A DNA stretch of 64,000 bases from Bacillus sp. FJAT-49711 (GCF_018343715.1 NZ_JAGYPL010000001.1:1142840-1206839), one strand, 5' to 3'; shown: positions 44,077-54,452, counted from the first letter of the stretch. The notes: generated from the sequence alone by a model not told the origin. Program-made: numbers and translations.

Positions 44077-44984
44077 TTCTGATCTCGCAAATTTTCAAGA
44101 AGATCACTAAAATATTCTGGTATAGGTGCGGAAAATTCCATATATTCCTTTGTCCGAGGGTGAACAAATCCAAGGATGCCGGCATGCAAAACTTGACCAT
44201 TCATATTCATTGTTTTTCTAGGTCCATATTTTGGATCTCCTACTAAGGGGTAACCAATGTATTTCATATGGACACGAATTTGGTGTGTTCTTCCAGTCTC
44301 CAATACACATTCAACATATGAAAAATCGCCAAATCTCTCCAGCACGCTAAAATGAGTGACGGCATGCTTTCCACCTTCAATGACAGTCATACTTTGACGA
44401 TCTTCCTTATCTCTTCCAATTGGTGCATCAATCGTACCATGATCATGCGGAATCACTCCATGCACAAGAGCAAAGTATTTCCGTGTAACTGATTTTTCTA
44501 CAAGTTGATTGACAAGACTTACATGCGCAGCATCATTTTTTGCGACCATTAATAGTCCTGAAGTATCTTTATCAATTCGATGTACAATCCCTGGACGCAT
44601 AATCCCATTTATTCCGGATAGATCATGGCAATGTGCCATTATTCCATTTACAAGCGTCCCTGTAAAATGACCTGGAGCAGGATGGACAACCATTCCTTTA
44701 GGCTTATTGACGACAAGCACATCAGAATCTTCAAAATAAATATCTAAATCCATTTGTTCCGGTTCAATATTTAAAGGCTCAGGTTCAGGAATAGTAATTT
44801 CAATATAATCATTTACATCACATTTATAATTTGCTTTTTCTCGATTTTTGTTAACTTCTATATGACCATCACGAATCCATTGCTGAACCTGTGAGCGTGA
44901 CCATTCAGAGTTTAGTCCTGTAATGACCTTATCAAGGCGCTCACCTTTTTCAGTATCAAGTATCGTATGTTCAATTTTGTTCAT
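44073..44984 (-). CDS. rluD: RluA-family 23S rRNA pseudouridine synthase (YlyB/RluD)
   Basis: A pseudouridine synthase likely acting on 23S rRNA. The protein has 303 residues. An N-terminal S4 domain ([27 protein letters not shown]) precedes the catalytic domain with [16 protein letters not shown], including the catalytic Asp, near residue 138. RTHQIRVHM follows. It corresponds to B. subtilis ylyB between lspA and pyrR. It overlaps lspA by 14 bp. Target positions are inferred from the family only. Confidence 0.92.
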   Translation of the reverse strand: MNKIEHTILDTEKGERLDKVITGLNSEWSRSQVQQWIRDGHIEVNKNREKANYKCDVNDYIEITIPEPEPLNIEPEQMDLDIYFEDSDVLVVNKPKGMVVHPAPGHFTGTLVNGIMAHCHDLSGINGIMRPGIVHRIDKDTSGLLMVAKNDAAHVSLVNQLVEKSVTRKYFALVHGVIPHDHGTIDAPIGRDKEDRQSMTVIEGGKHAVTHFSVLERFGDFSYVECVLETGRTHQIRVHMKYIGYPLVGDPKYGPRKTMNMNGQVLHAGILGFVHPRTKEYMEFSAPIPEYFSDLLENLRDQN

Positions 44985-45447
44985 GAGGTTTCACCTTTTC
45001 TTCCCGTCCCTCTTTTATCATCTGAATGAATATTAATGCTACACCTATCGTTAACGCCGAATCCGCTATATTGAAAATTGGAAAATCATAAGTAAAAATA
45101 TACGTATCAAGAAAATCGACTACTTCTTTTCTAAATAAACGGTCCAAAAAGTTCCCGATAGCTCCACCCAAAATAAATGCTAAGCTTAGCTGAAATAATG
45201 GTTTGCCTTTCGCGTGTTTTTCTAAATAATAAATAACTGCTGCAATAACAATAATTGTTATTATGTAAAATAACCACATTTGACCTTGCAGGATTCCCCA
45301 TGCAGCCCCTTGATTTCGATGTGAAGTAATGTAAAAAAAGTTTTCTATGACTGTTATTCTTTGGCCCAAATCCATATTATGTACGATAATCCACTTAGTA
45401 AGCTGATCAAAAGCGATCACTAATAATGCGATAGCATAATATATCAT
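44971..45447 (-). CDS. lspA: Lipoprotein signal peptidase
   Basis: LspA (signal peptidase II) cleaves prolipoproteins in the membrane. I start at ATG 45445-45447 ([19 protein letters not shown]), with GGGGG 9 bp upstream; the longer frame from 45495 adds 16 unlikely residues. The product has 158 residues and four transmembrane helices. The two catalytic aspartates are in [10 protein letters not shown] and [11 protein letters not shown]. It is expressed with rluD. Confidence 0.95.
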   Translation of the reverse strand: MIYYAIALLVIAFDQLTKWIIVHNMDLGQRITVIENFFYITSHRNQGAAWGILQGQMWLFYIITIIVIAAVIYYLEKHAKGKPLFQLSLAFILGGAIGNFLDRLFRKEVVDFLDTYIFTYDFPIFNIADSALTIGVALIFIQMIKEGREEKVKPHEQN

Positions 45448-45519
45448 TATAATTCCCCCGATTTCTAGTAAGATTCCCTTTGTGAATTTTAGCATAAATC
45501 AAGTATTAAAAACAGATTT

Positions 45520-45551
45520 AAAAACCTTCCGCCAAATAACGGAAGGCTTTT
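45520..45551 (-). terminator. Terminator beyond ileS and the long B repeat
   Basis: The minus strand forms AAAAGCCTTCCG / CGGAAGGTTTTT with an 8-base loop and T run. It lies 550 bp past the ileS stop, with the long B repeat between them, and 70 bp before lspA. It is nearly symmetrical and could also work on the plus strand. Confidence 0.82.
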
Positions 45552-45562
45552 AAATTTTATCT

Positions 45563-46098
45563 GTCTAGCTACAGCGCCTATCGATTAGCTAACTTCTTGC
45601 CTTTCTCCCTACGATAAGTCAACATCAGATGAAATTTGAAGTGCCAATTTCACTTGGTGAAATTTGAAGTGCCAATTTCACTTGGTGAAATTTGAAGTGC
45701 CAATTTCACTTGCTCGTCTTGTCTAGCTGCAGTCGCCAGCCCCTCGAGGTCAAATAACCTGAGGCAATAAAAGTCAAAGACCTGACTTTTTTGCCTTAGA
45801 ACATTTGCTTGTCGGAGGCCCGCTGGATGCGGGTCAGGAAGGCGTTGCGACGTACACGGATGTACTAGTGCAGGCGAAGCGACAGGACGTCGCTGCCTGA
45901 GCCTGCAACAGGACGTTGCGCCCTTAGCCTTCCTTCCTCCTCAGGCTACTTCCGCTTTTCCAACCTCGCCGTGTTTCATTTATCTCAGTCGAAAACCGAA
46001 AAAGGAACGTCGACTAAAACCGCCACTTCCTGTGGCAACGCCGACGGACCCGCTTCCTGCGGGCCTGAACGGCGATGAGCAGGCGCTTGCGCTTTTCG
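45563..46098 (-). repeat. Family B repeat, long copy 2 (inverted)
   Basis: Reverse complement of the element at 31218-31737, matching over about 500 bp with point differences. On the minus strand it starts AAAAGCGCAAGCGCCTG at the ileS stop, carries the GTCGAC...GCCGAC hairpin module (about 46009-46045), GCGACGTCCTGTCGC, the three hairpins at 45629-45709, then TTGACTTATCGTAGGG and AGGCGCTGTAGCTAGAC. It occupies the place of ylyA (DksA/TraR-like) in B. subtilis. Nothing coding is seen in 45448-46099. Confidence 0.85.
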
Positions 46099-46099
46099 T

Positions 46100-48859
46100 T
46101 TAATAATCTGCTTTTACAACTGCTGCACAGCGCTCGCAAAGTGTCGGATGATCGCTGTCTTTACCAATATCAGGTGTAACAACCCAACATCTTTCACATG
46201 TTTCCCCTTCAGCTTTTTCAACAATAATTGCTGCAGACTTAAGTTTTAACGCATTACTTGGGGCTTCTTCCATGGAGCCTGCTACTTCAAAACCGGAAAC
46301 GATAAACAATTGATTCATGCTCTCTGAAAGACTATTTAATAAATCTTTAACATCATCATTTACATACAGAGTAACTTTAGCCGTTAAAGATTTCCCAATT
46401 ACCTTCTCATTTCGTGCTTCTTCCAATGCTTTTAAAACATCATCACGAAGCTTTAAAAACTGTGACCATTTATCTTCAATTTTATCCGCACCATCTAGTT
46501 CTTTAAACTCAGGCATATCTGTTAGCTGTACGCTATCTTCATTGGCACCTGGGATAAATGTCCAAACTTCATCAGCCGTGTGAGGCAAAATTGGTGAAAG
46601 TAATTTAGTTAAAACTACTACACTTTCATACATTACCGTTTGCATCGCTCTACGCTCATAATGGTTTTTTGATTCGATATATAAAACATCTTTTGCGAAG
46701 TCCATATAAAAAGAGCTTAAATCCAATGTACAGTAATTATTCACAGCATGGTAAATATTCATGAATTCATATTCTTCATAAGAATTTCGCACTTCTTTAA
46801 TTAAGTTATTCAATCTTACTAAAATAAATTGATCCACTTCTCTTAGCTTACTATATTCAATCGCATCCACTTCAGGAGTAAAATCTGCAAGATTCCCAAG
46901 TAAAAAACGGAAGGTGTTGCGAATTTTACGGTAAACCTCACTTACTTGTTTCAAGATCGCATCAGATACGCGAACATCCGCTTGATAATCAACAGATGAA
47001 ACCCAAAGACGAACAATTTCGGCTCCAAGCTGATTCGTAACCTTCGCTGGTACAATGACATTTCCAAGTGATTTACTCATTTTTCTGCCTTCACCATCAA
47101 GAACAAATCCATGGCTTAAAACACCTTTATAAGGAGCTTTGCCTGTTACAGCAACAGAAGTTGTAAGGGATGAGTTAAACCAGCCTCTATATTGGTCAGA
47201 ACCTTCCAAATATAAATCAGCCGGGCGCTGTAGTTCTTCCCTCTCTACTAGTACGCTTTGATGTGAAGAGCCTGAGTCAAACCAAACGTCCATAATATCC
47301 GTTTCTTTAGTGAAAACACCATTTGGACTTCCTGGATGTGTAAAACCTTTAGGTAAAAGATCGACCGCTTCTTTTTCAAACCAAATGTTTGATCCATGTT
47401 CTCTAAATAATGATGAAACATGTGAAATCGTTTCATCTGTGATGATGATGTCACCATTTTCGGCATAAAACACAGGAATTGGAACTCCCCATACGCGTTG
47501 TCTAGAAATACACCAATCGCCGCGATCTCTAACCATATTATAAAGTCTTGTTTCTCCCCAATTTGGAACCCATTTTACTTCTTTAATAGCGTCTAGTAAT
47601 TCTGGACGGAAATCCTTAATAGAAGCAAACCATTGGGAAGTTGCTCGGAAAATAACAGGTTTTTTAGTTCTCCAATCATGTGGATAGGAGTGAGTAATAA
47701 ATTCTAATTTAAGAAGCGCTCCAACCTCTTCAAGTTTTTCAGTTATTGGCTTATTGGCGGCATCATAAAACAAGCCTTCAAAACCAGGTGCCTCTTCCGT
47801 CATATGGCCTTTATCGTCCACTGGGCAAAGCACATCTAGATTATATTTTTGTCCAACATAAAAGTCATCTTCCCCATGCCCGGGAGCCGTGTGGACACAT
47901 CCAGTTCCGGAATCTGTCGTAACGTGCTCACCTAATACGACAAGAGATTCTCTATCGTAAAACGGATGTTTAGCAACCACTCTATCCAATTCGGATCCTT
48001 TAACGGTTTGAAGCGTTTCTGCATTTTCCCATCCTAAGACAGAATTTACAGATTCTAAAAGATCTTTAGCAACAATATATTGATCCGTATTTACTTGTAC
48101 AACGACATACTCTAAATCCGGATGGACAGCAACACCTAGATTTGCCGGAATTGTCCAAGGTGTTGTCGTCCAAATAATAAATTTTGATCCTTTAGGTACT
48201 GCATTTTTTCCATCAACAACTTCAAAAGAAACGTAAATGGAAGGGGAACGTTTATCGTTATACTCGATTTCTGCTTCCGCGAGAGCTGATTCACTGGAAG
48301 GAGACCAGTACACTGGCTTTTTCCCTTTATAGATATAGCCTTTTTTAGCCATCTCCCCAAACACTTGAATTTGCTGGGCTTCATATTCCGGTTTCAATGT
48401 AATATAAGGATTTTCCCAATCTCCTCTTACACCAAGACGCTTGAACTCCCGCCTTTGGTTATCAATTTGTTCATACGCATATTTCGTACAGAGCTCTCTG
48501 AATTCTGCTACAGTCATTTCCTTGCGCTTGACGCCTTTATTCGTTAATGCCTGTTCAATTGGCAATCCGTGAGTATCCCAACCTGGTACATACGGTGCGC
48601 AATATCCGCTCATTGATTTATAACGAACGATAAAATCCTTTAACGTTTTATTCAAAGCATGCCCCATATGAAGATCTCCATTTGCATATGGAGGGCCATC
48701 ATGTAAAACATAAAGAGGTCTGCCTTTCGTACGTTCTTGAACTTTGCGATATATATTCAATTCTTCCCAACGAGCTTGAATTTCCGGCTCTTTTTTCGGC
48801 AAGTTCCCTCGCATCGGAAATTCTGTTTTCGGCATTAATAACGTATCTTTATAATCCAT
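46100..48859 (-). CDS. ileS: Isoleucyl-tRNA synthetase
   Basis: IleRS charges tRNA-Ile and edits mis-activated valine. I start at ATG 48857-48859 ([19 protein letters not shown]) with TTGGAGG upstream; the longest frame adds 13 unlikely residues. The product has 919 residues. The class I HIGH variant is [15 protein letters not shown] near residue 54, the editing domain has [10 protein letters not shown], and the KMSKS motif is [10 protein letters not shown]. The C-terminal zinc finger is CERCW and CERC. It is controlled by the T-box leader upstream. Confidence 0.97.
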   Translation of the reverse strand: MDYKDTLLMPKTEFPMRGNLPKKEPEIQARWEELNIYRKVQERTKGRPLYVLHDGPPYANGDLHMGHALNKTLKDFIVRYKSMSGYCAPYVPGWDTHGLPIEQALTNKGVKRKEMTVAEFRELCTKYAYEQIDNQRREFKRLGVRGDWENPYITLKPEYEAQQIQVFGEMAKKGYIYKGKKPVYWSPSSESALAEAEIEYNDKRSPSIYVSFEVVDGKNAVPKGSKFIIWTTTPWTIPANLGVAVHPDLEYVVVQVNTDQYIVAKDLLESVNSVLGWENAETLQTVKGSELDRVVAKHPFYDRESLVVLGEHVTTDSGTGCVHTAPGHGEDDFYVGQKYNLDVLCPVDDKGHMTEEAPGFEGLFYDAANKPITEKLEEVGALLKLEFITHSYPHDWRTKKPVIFRATSQWFASIKDFRPELLDAIKEVKWVPNWGETRLYNMVRDRGDWCISRQRVWGVPIPVFYAENGDIIITDETISHVSSLFREHGSNIWFEKEAVDLLPKGFTHPGSPNGVFTKETDIMDVWFDSGSSHQSVLVEREELQRPADLYLEGSDQYRGWFNSSLTTSVAVTGKAPYKGVLSHGFVLDGEGRKMSKSLGNVIVPAKVTNQLGAEIVRLWVSSVDYQADVRVSDAILKQVSEVYRKIRNTFRFLLGNLADFTPEVDAIEYSKLREVDQFILVRLNNLIKEVRNSYEEYEFMNIYHAVNNYCTLDLSSFYMDFAKDVLYIESKNHYERRAMQTVMYESVVVLTKLLSPILPHTADEVWTFIPGANEDSVQLTDMPEFKELDGADKIEDKWSQFLKLRDDVLKALEEARNEKVIGKSLTAKVTLYVNDDVKDLLNSLSESMNQLFIVSGFEVAGSMEEAPSNALKLKSAAIIVEKAEGETCERCWVVTPDIGKDSDHPTLCERCAAVVKADY

Positions 48860-48904
48860 ATTTAAAACCTCCAATTTAAAAATAAATACGGCTTCCACTT
48901 ACCA

Positions 48905-48990
48905 TCAGGCTGAAGCTAGAAAGTCTAGACATTGTTGACTTATCGTATATAGATGATGGAAAGACACTTTCTAGTCGACAGGAACTGAAA
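48905..48990 (-). repeat. Diverged family B fragment in the ileS leader
   Basis: The plus strand reads GTTGACTTATCGTA, then GATGG, AGACACTTTCTAGTCGACAGG, GAACTGAAAT, a decayed version of the 3' half of family B (TTGACTTATCGTAGGG, TTTGCTAGTCGATAGGCGCTGGAGCT). It lies between the T-box terminator and the ileS start, so it is part of the read-through mRNA. Confidence 0.5.
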
Positions 48991-49000
48991 TTGGAGAAAA

Positions 49001-49245
49001 TAAAAAACCTTCTCATCCCAATAAAGGGACGAGAAGGTATATTTCCCGCGGTACCACCCAAATAAGCAAATGATATTGCCCACTCAAATTTCCGTATCGT
49101 GGAAAAGCCGCTTTCATCTACTAGCATTTTGCTTTCGAATTAAGAACTCGAGGGTGATTTTCCATTTCCTTCCTATTCCAGGCTTGCACTACCCCTGAAT
49201 CGCTTGTTATAGGTTTACAAGAAACGTACTATCCCTGTCATCGTT
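49001..49245 (-). promoter_or_regulatory. T-box riboswitch of ileS
   Basis: The minus-strand leader contains the T-box core GGGTGGTACCGCGG (complement of 49046-49059), which pairs with the free tRNA acceptor end. A terminator ACCTTCTCRTCCC / GGGAYGAGAAGGT (49007-49039) with T run follows. Upstream is a structured stem I region. An ATC triplet in GGAAAATCACCC is a candidate isoleucine specifier, which I have not confirmed by folding. Uncharged tRNA-Ile should allow ileS expression. Confidence 0.92.
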
Positions 49246-49268
49246 TATATATAAAATAAGTATACATT

Positions 49269-49297
49269 ATTATATTCCACAGCAAATCGGAAGTCAA
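49269..49297 (-). promoter_or_regulatory. Sigma-A promoter of ileS
   Basis: The minus strand has TTGACT (49292-49297), a 17-bp spacer and a perfect TATAAT (49269-49274). The -35 box includes the divIVA stop codon. It starts the T-box leader. Confidence 0.88.
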
Positions 49298-49803
49298 TCT
49301 TCAACTTCTTGAAGAGATTTTAATTCTGAAGCATCAATTTCATACTCCATTAAATGTTCCCAGTCATCACTTCCAAGAAGATCAAGTTGAGCCTCGATCA
49401 ATAATTTAAATCTTGTTCTAAACACTTTAGATTGCTTTTTTAAATCCTCAATTTCCAACGCAATTTTACGTGCTTTTGACAAGGATTCATTAACAATTCT
49501 ATCAGCGTTTTTTTCTGCTTCACGAATGATAAGCTTTGCCTCTTTTTGTGCATTTCCTCTTACTTCTTCAGCTGCTTCCTGAGCTACTACAATTGACTTA
49601 TGTAAAGTGTCTTCAATTGTGCTGAAATGCCCTAACCGTTCATTCATGGAAGCTAGTTTATCTTCCAATTCTTTTTTCTCACGAATAATGAGTTCAAATT
49701 CTTTAATGACTTGATCTAAAAACTCATTTACTTCATCTTCATCATAACCGCGAAAACCTCTACCGAACTCTTTATTATGTATATCAACTGGCGTTAACGA
49801 CAT
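49294..49803 (-). CDS. divIVA: Cell division initiation protein DivIVA
   Basis: DivIVA binds negatively curved membranes at poles and septa and positions MinJ/MinCD and sporulation factors. The protein has 169 residues. The N-terminal lipid-binding domain starts MSLTPVDIHNKEFGRGFRGYDEDEVNEFLDQV, followed by a long coiled coil to about residue 140. It is the last gene of the ylm string, 96 bp after ylmH. Confidence 0.96.
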   Translation of the reverse strand: MSLTPVDIHNKEFGRGFRGYDEDEVNEFLDQVIKEFELIIREKKELEDKLASMNERLGHFSTIEDTLHKSIVVAQEAAEEVRGNAQKEAKLIIREAEKNADRIVNESLSKARKIALEIEDLKKQSKVFRTRFKLLIEAQLDLLGSDDWEHLMEYEIDASELKSLQEVED

Positions 49804-49899
49804 TATGCCACCTCCACGACGGTCTATCTTCCAAGTATTTATTTATATTATACAAAATTCCGACTATATATGGCTATAATCTTTTCATTTTTTAAAAAT

Positions 49900-50676
49900 T
49901 TAATTTAAAAGTCCAATTTTTAAGCGCAATTTGTCTTTTTTCGTCTTTCCTTGAATGGATAGTAAACTACATCTTCCATATCCTCTTGCAGAAAGGACAT
50001 CTCCTTCACCACATTCAAAAGCGGTTCGCTCCACCGTTTCCCAATTTACCTTTGTGTGGCCTTGCTGAATTAATCCTTGAGCTTTTTGTCTGGAAATATT
50101 AAAAGAAGCAGCCAAAATTACATCTAAGCGCAAGGAGCTTGCTGTTGTTTCTTTTTCTTTCCAGCTTTCTTCAGATTTAATTGCATTTTGCAGATCTTGT
50201 TTTATTATGCTTACTTTGGCCTTTCCAATTGAATTCAGCTGATGGATAACAAAATTCTCCACTTCATTTGCTATAAAAAACTGAATACGATCCCCATTAA
50301 TATTAATGTCACCAAATTTCTCCCTTTTTAAACCGAGAGACATAAGCGTGCCTAAGACCATGCGGTGGTCAAGCTTTACAAACTTTTTCGGGTAATCAAC
50401 CTCAAATAAAGTAATAAAGAAATTCTCACTGTTAGGATGCAAATAATCAGGGAAGATTAATGCTCTTTTTCTTTCACTATTTTCAGTGCCTCCGAAAAAA
50501 AGGTACTTAACTTCATTGTTCTCCCCAATAATTGATTTAAGGATATATTGCTGGCGCGGATCAAGAAAGTCAGTTAGTTTCTCTGCATATGTATTTTCAA
50601 CATATTGTTGCATGCTTACAACTTGATCAATGAATTCCTTTTCTTCGGGTCTAAAATGCTGGTAAATAACAGACAT
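49900..50676 (-). CDS. ylmH: S4-domain RNA-binding protein YlmH
   Basis: YlmH is an RNA-binding protein recently linked to ribosome quality control (nascent-chain tailing) in Firmicutes. The protein has 258 residues. An N-terminal domain (RPEEKEFIDQV...) precedes a C-terminal S4 domain, about residues 180-255, with LRLDVILAASFNISRQKAQGLI, GHTKVNW and RGYGRCSL. It co-occurs in the window with rqcH, which acts in the same pathway. Function is inferred from homologues. Confidence 0.92.
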   Translation of the reverse strand: MSVIYQHFRPEEKEFIDQVVSMQQYVENTYAEKLTDFLDPRQQYILKSIIGENNEVKYLFFGGTENSERKRALIFPDYLHPNSENFFITLFEVDYPKKFVKLDHRMVLGTLMSLGLKREKFGDININGDRIQFFIANEVENFVIHQLNSIGKAKVSIIKQDLQNAIKSEESWKEKETTASSLRLDVILAASFNISRQKAQGLIQQGHTKVNWETVERTAFECGEGDVLSARGYGRCSLLSIQGKTKKDKLRLKIGLLN

Positions 50677-50694
50677 TGTTCACACTCCGTAATT

Positions 50695-50955
50695 TTAAAA
50701 CCACCCGCTTATTTGAATTAACCCTCTCGATGCAAGGTTCAAAACAAAAAAAGCTACAAGTGGTGAAATATCAATCATTCCGATTGGAGGAACAAACCTT
50801 CTAAAAGGTTCAAGATAAGGTTCACATACTTTTGCTAAAAGCTGTCCAAACGATGTTTCGCGTGAGTTTGGAAACCAACTCATCAATATATAAATTATTA
50901 AAACCCATGAATATAAAGAAATAGCTGTACCAATGATTTCAATTATCAAATTCAT
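50695..50955 (-). CDS. ylmG: YggT-family membrane protein YlmG
   Basis: A small membrane protein of the YggT family, linked genetically to division or chromosome organisation. I start at ATG 50953-50955 (MNLIIEIIG), giving 86 residues. The first codon of the longer frame is a GTG inside the ribosome site GAGGTGG. Two hydrophobic helices flank the conserved amphipathic EPYLEPFRRFVPPIGMIDISP. It lies 5 bp behind sepF. Confidence 0.9.
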   Translation of the reverse strand: MNLIIEIIGTAISLYSWVLIIYILMSWFPNSRETSFGQLLAKVCEPYLEPFRRFVPPIGMIDISPLVAFFVLNLASRGLIQISGWF

Positions 50956-50960
50956 TTTAT

Positions 50961-51410
50961 TTATGTCCACCTCGTATCATGATAATCTTTTTCTTCAAGC
51001 AGCTCTGATATATTTCCGGAAACTTCAACATTATCAGGAGTACATAAAAATATATCTTTACCCACTCTTTGAATATCTCCACCTATGGAATATACTGCAC
51101 CACTAAGAAAGTCGACAATTCTAACTGCTTGATCATGTTGAATACGCTGCAAGTTTACAACGACAGCCCGTCGATTCACAAGGTGGTCTGCCACTTCCTG
51201 AGCTTCCGCATAAACTCTTGGCTCAATAAGAATCATTTTAGAAGAGTTTTGTACACTTTGAAGGCTTACAACATTTTGCTTCCGTGTTTTTGGAGAGCTT
51301 ATTTCCTGTTCAGGCACCTTCGGATTCTCCTTTACAATTTTTTCTTCTTCAATATAGTCATATTCATCTTCAAGCAGAAAAAAGTTTTTGAATTTTGATT
51401 TTATTCCCAC
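50961..51410 (-). CDS. sepF: Cell division protein SepF
   Basis: SepF binds the FtsZ C-terminus, forms rings and anchors FtsZ to the membrane alongside FtsA. The protein has 149 residues. The N-terminal amphipathic helix ([15 protein letters not shown]) is followed by a flexible acidic linker and the globular domain ([34 protein letters not shown]). It clusters with ylmE and ylmG and 7 kb from ftsAZ. Confidence 0.95.
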   Translation of the reverse strand: MGIKSKFKNFFLLEDEYDYIEEEKIVKENPKVPEQEISSPKTRKQNVVSLQSVQNSSKMILIEPRVYAEAQEVADHLVNRRAVVVNLQRIQHDQAVRIVDFLSGAVYSIGGDIQRVGKDIFLCTPDNVEVSGNISELLEEKDYHDTRWT

Positions 51411-51427
51411 GATTTAAACCTCCTTCT

Positions 51428-52099
51428 TTATTCACCAACTAGGGCGGTTCCAATTCTAACGAATGTGGCCCCTTCCTCTATTGCTATCATATAATCATTC
51501 GACATCCCCATAGACAATTCATTACAGGGAGCATTTTTAATATTTATTTTCTGAACATCTGCTTGTATTTCCTTCAAACGGCGAAAGCAGCTGCGAAGCT
51601 CAGAATCATCACTAGTATTAGGGGCCATCGTCATAAGCCCAACAATTTGAATATTTGTGTAAGATTCTAATTCACGTATAAATGGAATAACATTTTCTGG
51701 ATGTATCCCATGTTTTGTATCTTCACCCGAAACATTAACTTGTACAAAGCAATTAATTCGAGTTTTGGCTCGCTTTTCGATTTCTTTAGCTAAAGATAGC
51801 CTGTCCAGCGAGTGGATATATGTAACTTTATCAATAATATTTTTTACTTTACGCGTTTGAAGAGTCCCAATAAAATGCCATATTGGCCTGTCTTCCAAAA
51901 CCTCCCACTTGGAAGTCAGGCCATCATCTCTATTTTCTCCGAAGTTTATTAACCCCGCATTAAATGCTTCAAGGGCTCTCTCGGGTGATGCATACTTTGT
52001 AACTGCCACAACTATAACCTCTTCAGGTTTTCTATTCGCTCTTTTACATGCTGATTCAATATTTTCTTTAATAAGAGCAAACTTTTCTTCCACTTTCAT
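51428..52099 (-). CDS. ylmE: PLP-binding YggS-family protein YlmE
   Basis: A pyridoxal phosphate homeostasis protein. The protein has 223 residues with the PLP lysine in VVAVTKYAS near residue 35, FGENR, WHFIGTLQTRK, and GMSNDYMIAIEEGATFVRIG at the C-terminus. No enzyme activity is established for the family. It starts the ylmE-sepF-ylmG-ylmH-divIVA set. B. subtilis ylmD, which normally precedes it, is absent. Confidence 0.93.
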   Translation of the reverse strand: MKVEEKFALIKENIESACKRANRKPEEVIVVAVTKYASPERALEAFNAGLINFGENRDDGLTSKWEVLEDRPIWHFIGTLQTRKVKNIIDKVTYIHSLDRLSLAKEIEKRAKTRINCFVQVNVSGEDTKHGIHPENVIPFIRELESYTNIQIVGLMTMAPNTSDDSELRSCFRRLKEIQADVQKINIKNAPCNELSMGMSNDYMIAIEEGATFVRIGTALVGE

Positions 52100-52214
52100 G
52101 AACGATAGCTCCTACTTTTTCGTTTCTGATCAATGATATTAATCTTGTCAAAAATTCACGAAAAGATATTTTCCTTTAGTGTACCATAAAAGAGGTCTGT
52201 CGGATAATGAAATA

Positions 52215-52490
52215 TCAATTTTTCGGTACTTCTAATTGTTGTTGAACATATTGTTGATTCTGATGTCTAACAAGAATAACATCTTCTCCAACTTTTACGA
52301 TATGATTCCAAGGAATAATAATTTCTTCGTCTTTACCAAAAAATCCGAGTAACTTTCCTGAATAACCAATAATAATAGTTTCAATTTTTCCTGTCTCTAG
52401 ATTGATTTCAATATCTCCAATATTTCCAAGTTTGCGCCCGTCAGAAATATTTACAACGTCTTTAGTTTGAAATTCAGATATTCTAACCAT
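52215..52490 (-). CDS. ylmC: YlmC/YmxH family PRC-barrel sporulation protein
   Basis: A 91-residue PRC-barrel protein of the YlmC/YmxH family, found in spore formers. It starts MVRISEFQTKDVVNISDGRKLGNIGDIEI and has IIIPWNHIVKVGEDVILVR. The role is poorly defined. The group II intron lies 72 bp upstream, between it and sigG, so any read-through from sigG must cross the intron. Confidence 0.88.
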   Translation of the reverse strand: MVRISEFQTKDVVNISDGRKLGNIGDIEINLETGKIETIIIGYSGKLLGFFGKDEEIIIPWNHIVKVGEDVILVRHQNQQYVQQQLEVPKN

Positions 52491-52596
52491 ATCGATTCCT
52501 CGCCTTCTTTCATTTATTCTATATGTATGCGAGGGATATCTTTTTTACAATGGATAAAATAATCGAGTAGGAGGGAGTGATTAACCCCCGACCTCT

Positions 52597-52633
52597 CACA
52601 CCACCGTACATACCGTTCGGTATACGGCGGTTC
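52597..52633 (-). ncRNA. Group II intron domain V
   Basis: The minus strand shows ACCGCCGTATACC, a GAAC tetraloop and GGTATGTACGGTGGT, a domain V hairpin with a two-base bulge. A CGC catalytic triad candidate fits class C (as in the Oceanobacillus iheyensis intron). Domain VI (about 52565-52596) follows. Confidence 0.82.
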
Positions 52634-52635
52634 AA

Positions 52636-53898
52636 CTAAGATTGGTGACGCAAAGTTTCGTAACGAGATAATAGACTTTTGAGCCCTTGGGAATTCCAGT
52701 AGGAGTTTCCAAGGGTTCTGTGTAGTATCGGACTTTTGGAGATTCTCCAATAACTTCTACGTGAGTTTCCCCATTCATAAGCCTTTCCTTTCGGAACGCC
52801 AAGTCTAATGAGGTTCCTCACCTTCGTGCTTGGTTTCTTCCAATTCTTCCACATACACATCCGAAGTCTTCTTCTAATCCATGAATCAAACTCCCTGAAT
52901 ACACTTGGCGTATCTGCCAGGGCGAAGTATCCGCACCATCCCATTAGATATTGGTTTAGTTTCTCTATTCGATATTCCATGGGATAAGGTTTCTTTCTTG
53001 AGGTAATTTCTCGGATTTTATTCTTCATCCGTTTCACGCTTTCTTTGGCAATCCGAACTTTGGGTTCTTTATGAAAGGTAAAACTGAATCCAAGAAATTT
53101 CCTCTTCCAAGGACGGTCTACAGCTGACTTTTTCAAATTAACTTTCAGCTTAAGCTTTCCTTCTATAAACAAGGTGATGGAATCCATCACCCGGTTTCCT
53201 GCTTTCATTGTTTTCACATAGATATTAGCATCATCGGCGTATCGTACAAATTTGTGACCTCTTTCCTCTAACTTCTTGTCAAATTCGTCAAGGACAATGT
53301 TAGAGAGTAAAGGACTGAGAGGTCCTCCTTGTGGAGTTCCTTCCTCACTGGTTGTCACAATGCCATTTATCATGATTCCCGATTCTAGATATTTACGGAT
53401 TAACTTAAGCAGGCGTTTATCTTCGATTCGTTTCGCTAGTGTCCCCATTAATTTGTCATGGTTTACTCTGTCGAAGAACTTCTCCAAGTCGATATCAACC
53501 ACCCAACGATAACCTTCCTGTATATAACCTTTTGCTTTCCTAACCGCATCATGGGCGCTTCGACCTGGTCGAAATCCATAACTATGGTCTGAGAACATCG
53601 GGTCATATATAGTCGTTAAAACTTGGGCAATTGCTTGTTGAATGAGACGGTCTGTTACGGTAGGGATACCTAATAATCGCACCCCACCGTCAGGTTTCGG
53701 GATTTCGACCCTGCGGACGGGTTGCGGTGTATAGGTACCCTCAAGAAGTTCCATTTTCATGGATTCCCAGTGTTTCTTGATATGCTCTCGTAGGTTTTGT
53801 ACGGACATCCCATCCACACCATGACTTCCTTTATTTCGTTCCACCCTTTTCAGGGCGGAAAGGAGGTTTTCCCGTGACAGTATTCGTTCCATTAACAT
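52636..53898 (-). CDS. ltrA: Group IIC intron-encoded reverse transcriptase/maturase
   Basis: The 420-residue protein is an intron-encoded reverse transcriptase of the class C type, very like the Geobacillus GsI-IIC enzyme as I recall it. RT motifs present include GIPTVTDRLIQQAI, YGFRPGRSAHDAV, DIDLEKFFDRVNH, GTPQGGPLSPLLSNI and the catalytic YADD at residues 220-223. A thumb/maturase X domain follows. No HNH endonuclease domain is present, as usual for class C. It starts behind AAAGAGGCGTAACC and ends just before domain V. Confidence 0.95.
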   Translation of the reverse strand: MLMERILSRENLLSALKRVERNKGSHGVDGMSVQNLREHIKKHWESMKMELLEGTYTPQPVRRVEIPKPDGGVRLLGIPTVTDRLIQQAIAQVLTTIYDPMFSDHSYGFRPGRSAHDAVRKAKGYIQEGYRWVVDIDLEKFFDRVNHDKLMGTLAKRIEDKRLLKLIRKYLESGIMINGIVTTSEEGTPQGGPLSPLLSNIVLDEFDKKLEERGHKFVRYADDANIYVKTMKAGNRVMDSITLFIEGKLKLKVNLKKSAVDRPWKRKFLGFSFTFHKEPKVRIAKESVKRMKNKIREITSRKKPYPMEYRIEKLNQYLMGWCGYFALADTPSVFREFDSWIRRRLRMCMWKNWKKPSTKVRNLIRLGVPKGKAYEWGNSRRSYWRISKSPILHRTLGNSYWNSQGLKSLLSRYETLRHQS

Positions 53899-54449
53899 TG
53901 GTTACGCCTCTTTCCGTGAACAACGATTCCACTTATGCCAGTTCTGCTCCACCATCTTGAAGTCCCCCATGGGATTCACCATATCCTCCTTCAAGCATGC
54001 CTTATCGGTTATCTGTGTTCATCGCAGGTTACTGAATGCCAAGATGTTGCTCTCTCTTAATTGTTCAGCCCTTCCCATTCTTCTCGAGTTCGAATGGTAC
54101 TATGGCCTCTGCTGACTTCTGATTGTTCAGCTATCCATCACTGGATAGGTTACCAAGTGAACTTGGCGTTCCAATCAGACCTCCCCAGGTAAGAACGTAG
54201 TCTTTCCCTCCACCTATCTGCTTCATTTACTACATACAACCTTCGGCAGAAAGGGCTTTGTTCTGTACTGCAAACTCACCCAATCGTAAATAGCCTAATA
54301 TGAAGTTCGTGTTCCTCAGACCGGAGGTTTGCCGCTCGCTTCCTTCAGATTCCACGTCACCGTGGACACCCTTGCGTTAAGCTAACTGCTACTTCTGCCT
54401 TCGCAGTTCGGGACTTGCACCCTATAGACTACGCCCATGCTGGGCGCAC
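53899..54449 (-). ncRNA. Group II intron domains I-IV (ribozyme 5' part)
   Basis: This 550-base non-coding stretch runs from GTGCGCCC to the RT start. It begins GTGCGCCCAGCATGGGCG and contains GGGTGCAAGTCCCGAAC, AGTTAGCTTAACGCAAGGGTG-like and GTCCACGGTGACGTGG segments that I recognise from class C introns. It is expected to fold as domain I and the start of domain IV. No gene is seen in it. Confidence 0.8.
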
Positions 54450-54452
54450 AAT

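Larger units (their letters stand above)
52562..54449 (-). mobile_element. Group IIC intron
   Basis: The minus strand has a GTGCGCCC 5' end at 54449, ribozyme domains I-IV with the RT gene, a domain V hairpin and a 3' end ...CCTACTCGAT at about 52562. Total length is about 1.9 kb. The intron follows directly behind the sigG terminator stem, and the T-rich tail (TATTTTATCC) resumes after its 3' end. That is the insertion rule known for class C introns. It is on the sigG-sense strand and looks intact. Exact boundaries are inferred from consensus ends. Confidence 0.9.

Noticed and set aside
52514-52750. 78-codon minus-strand frame overlapping the RT end
   Set aside because: It crosses intron domain V/VI and the 3' exon junction in a different frame from the RT.
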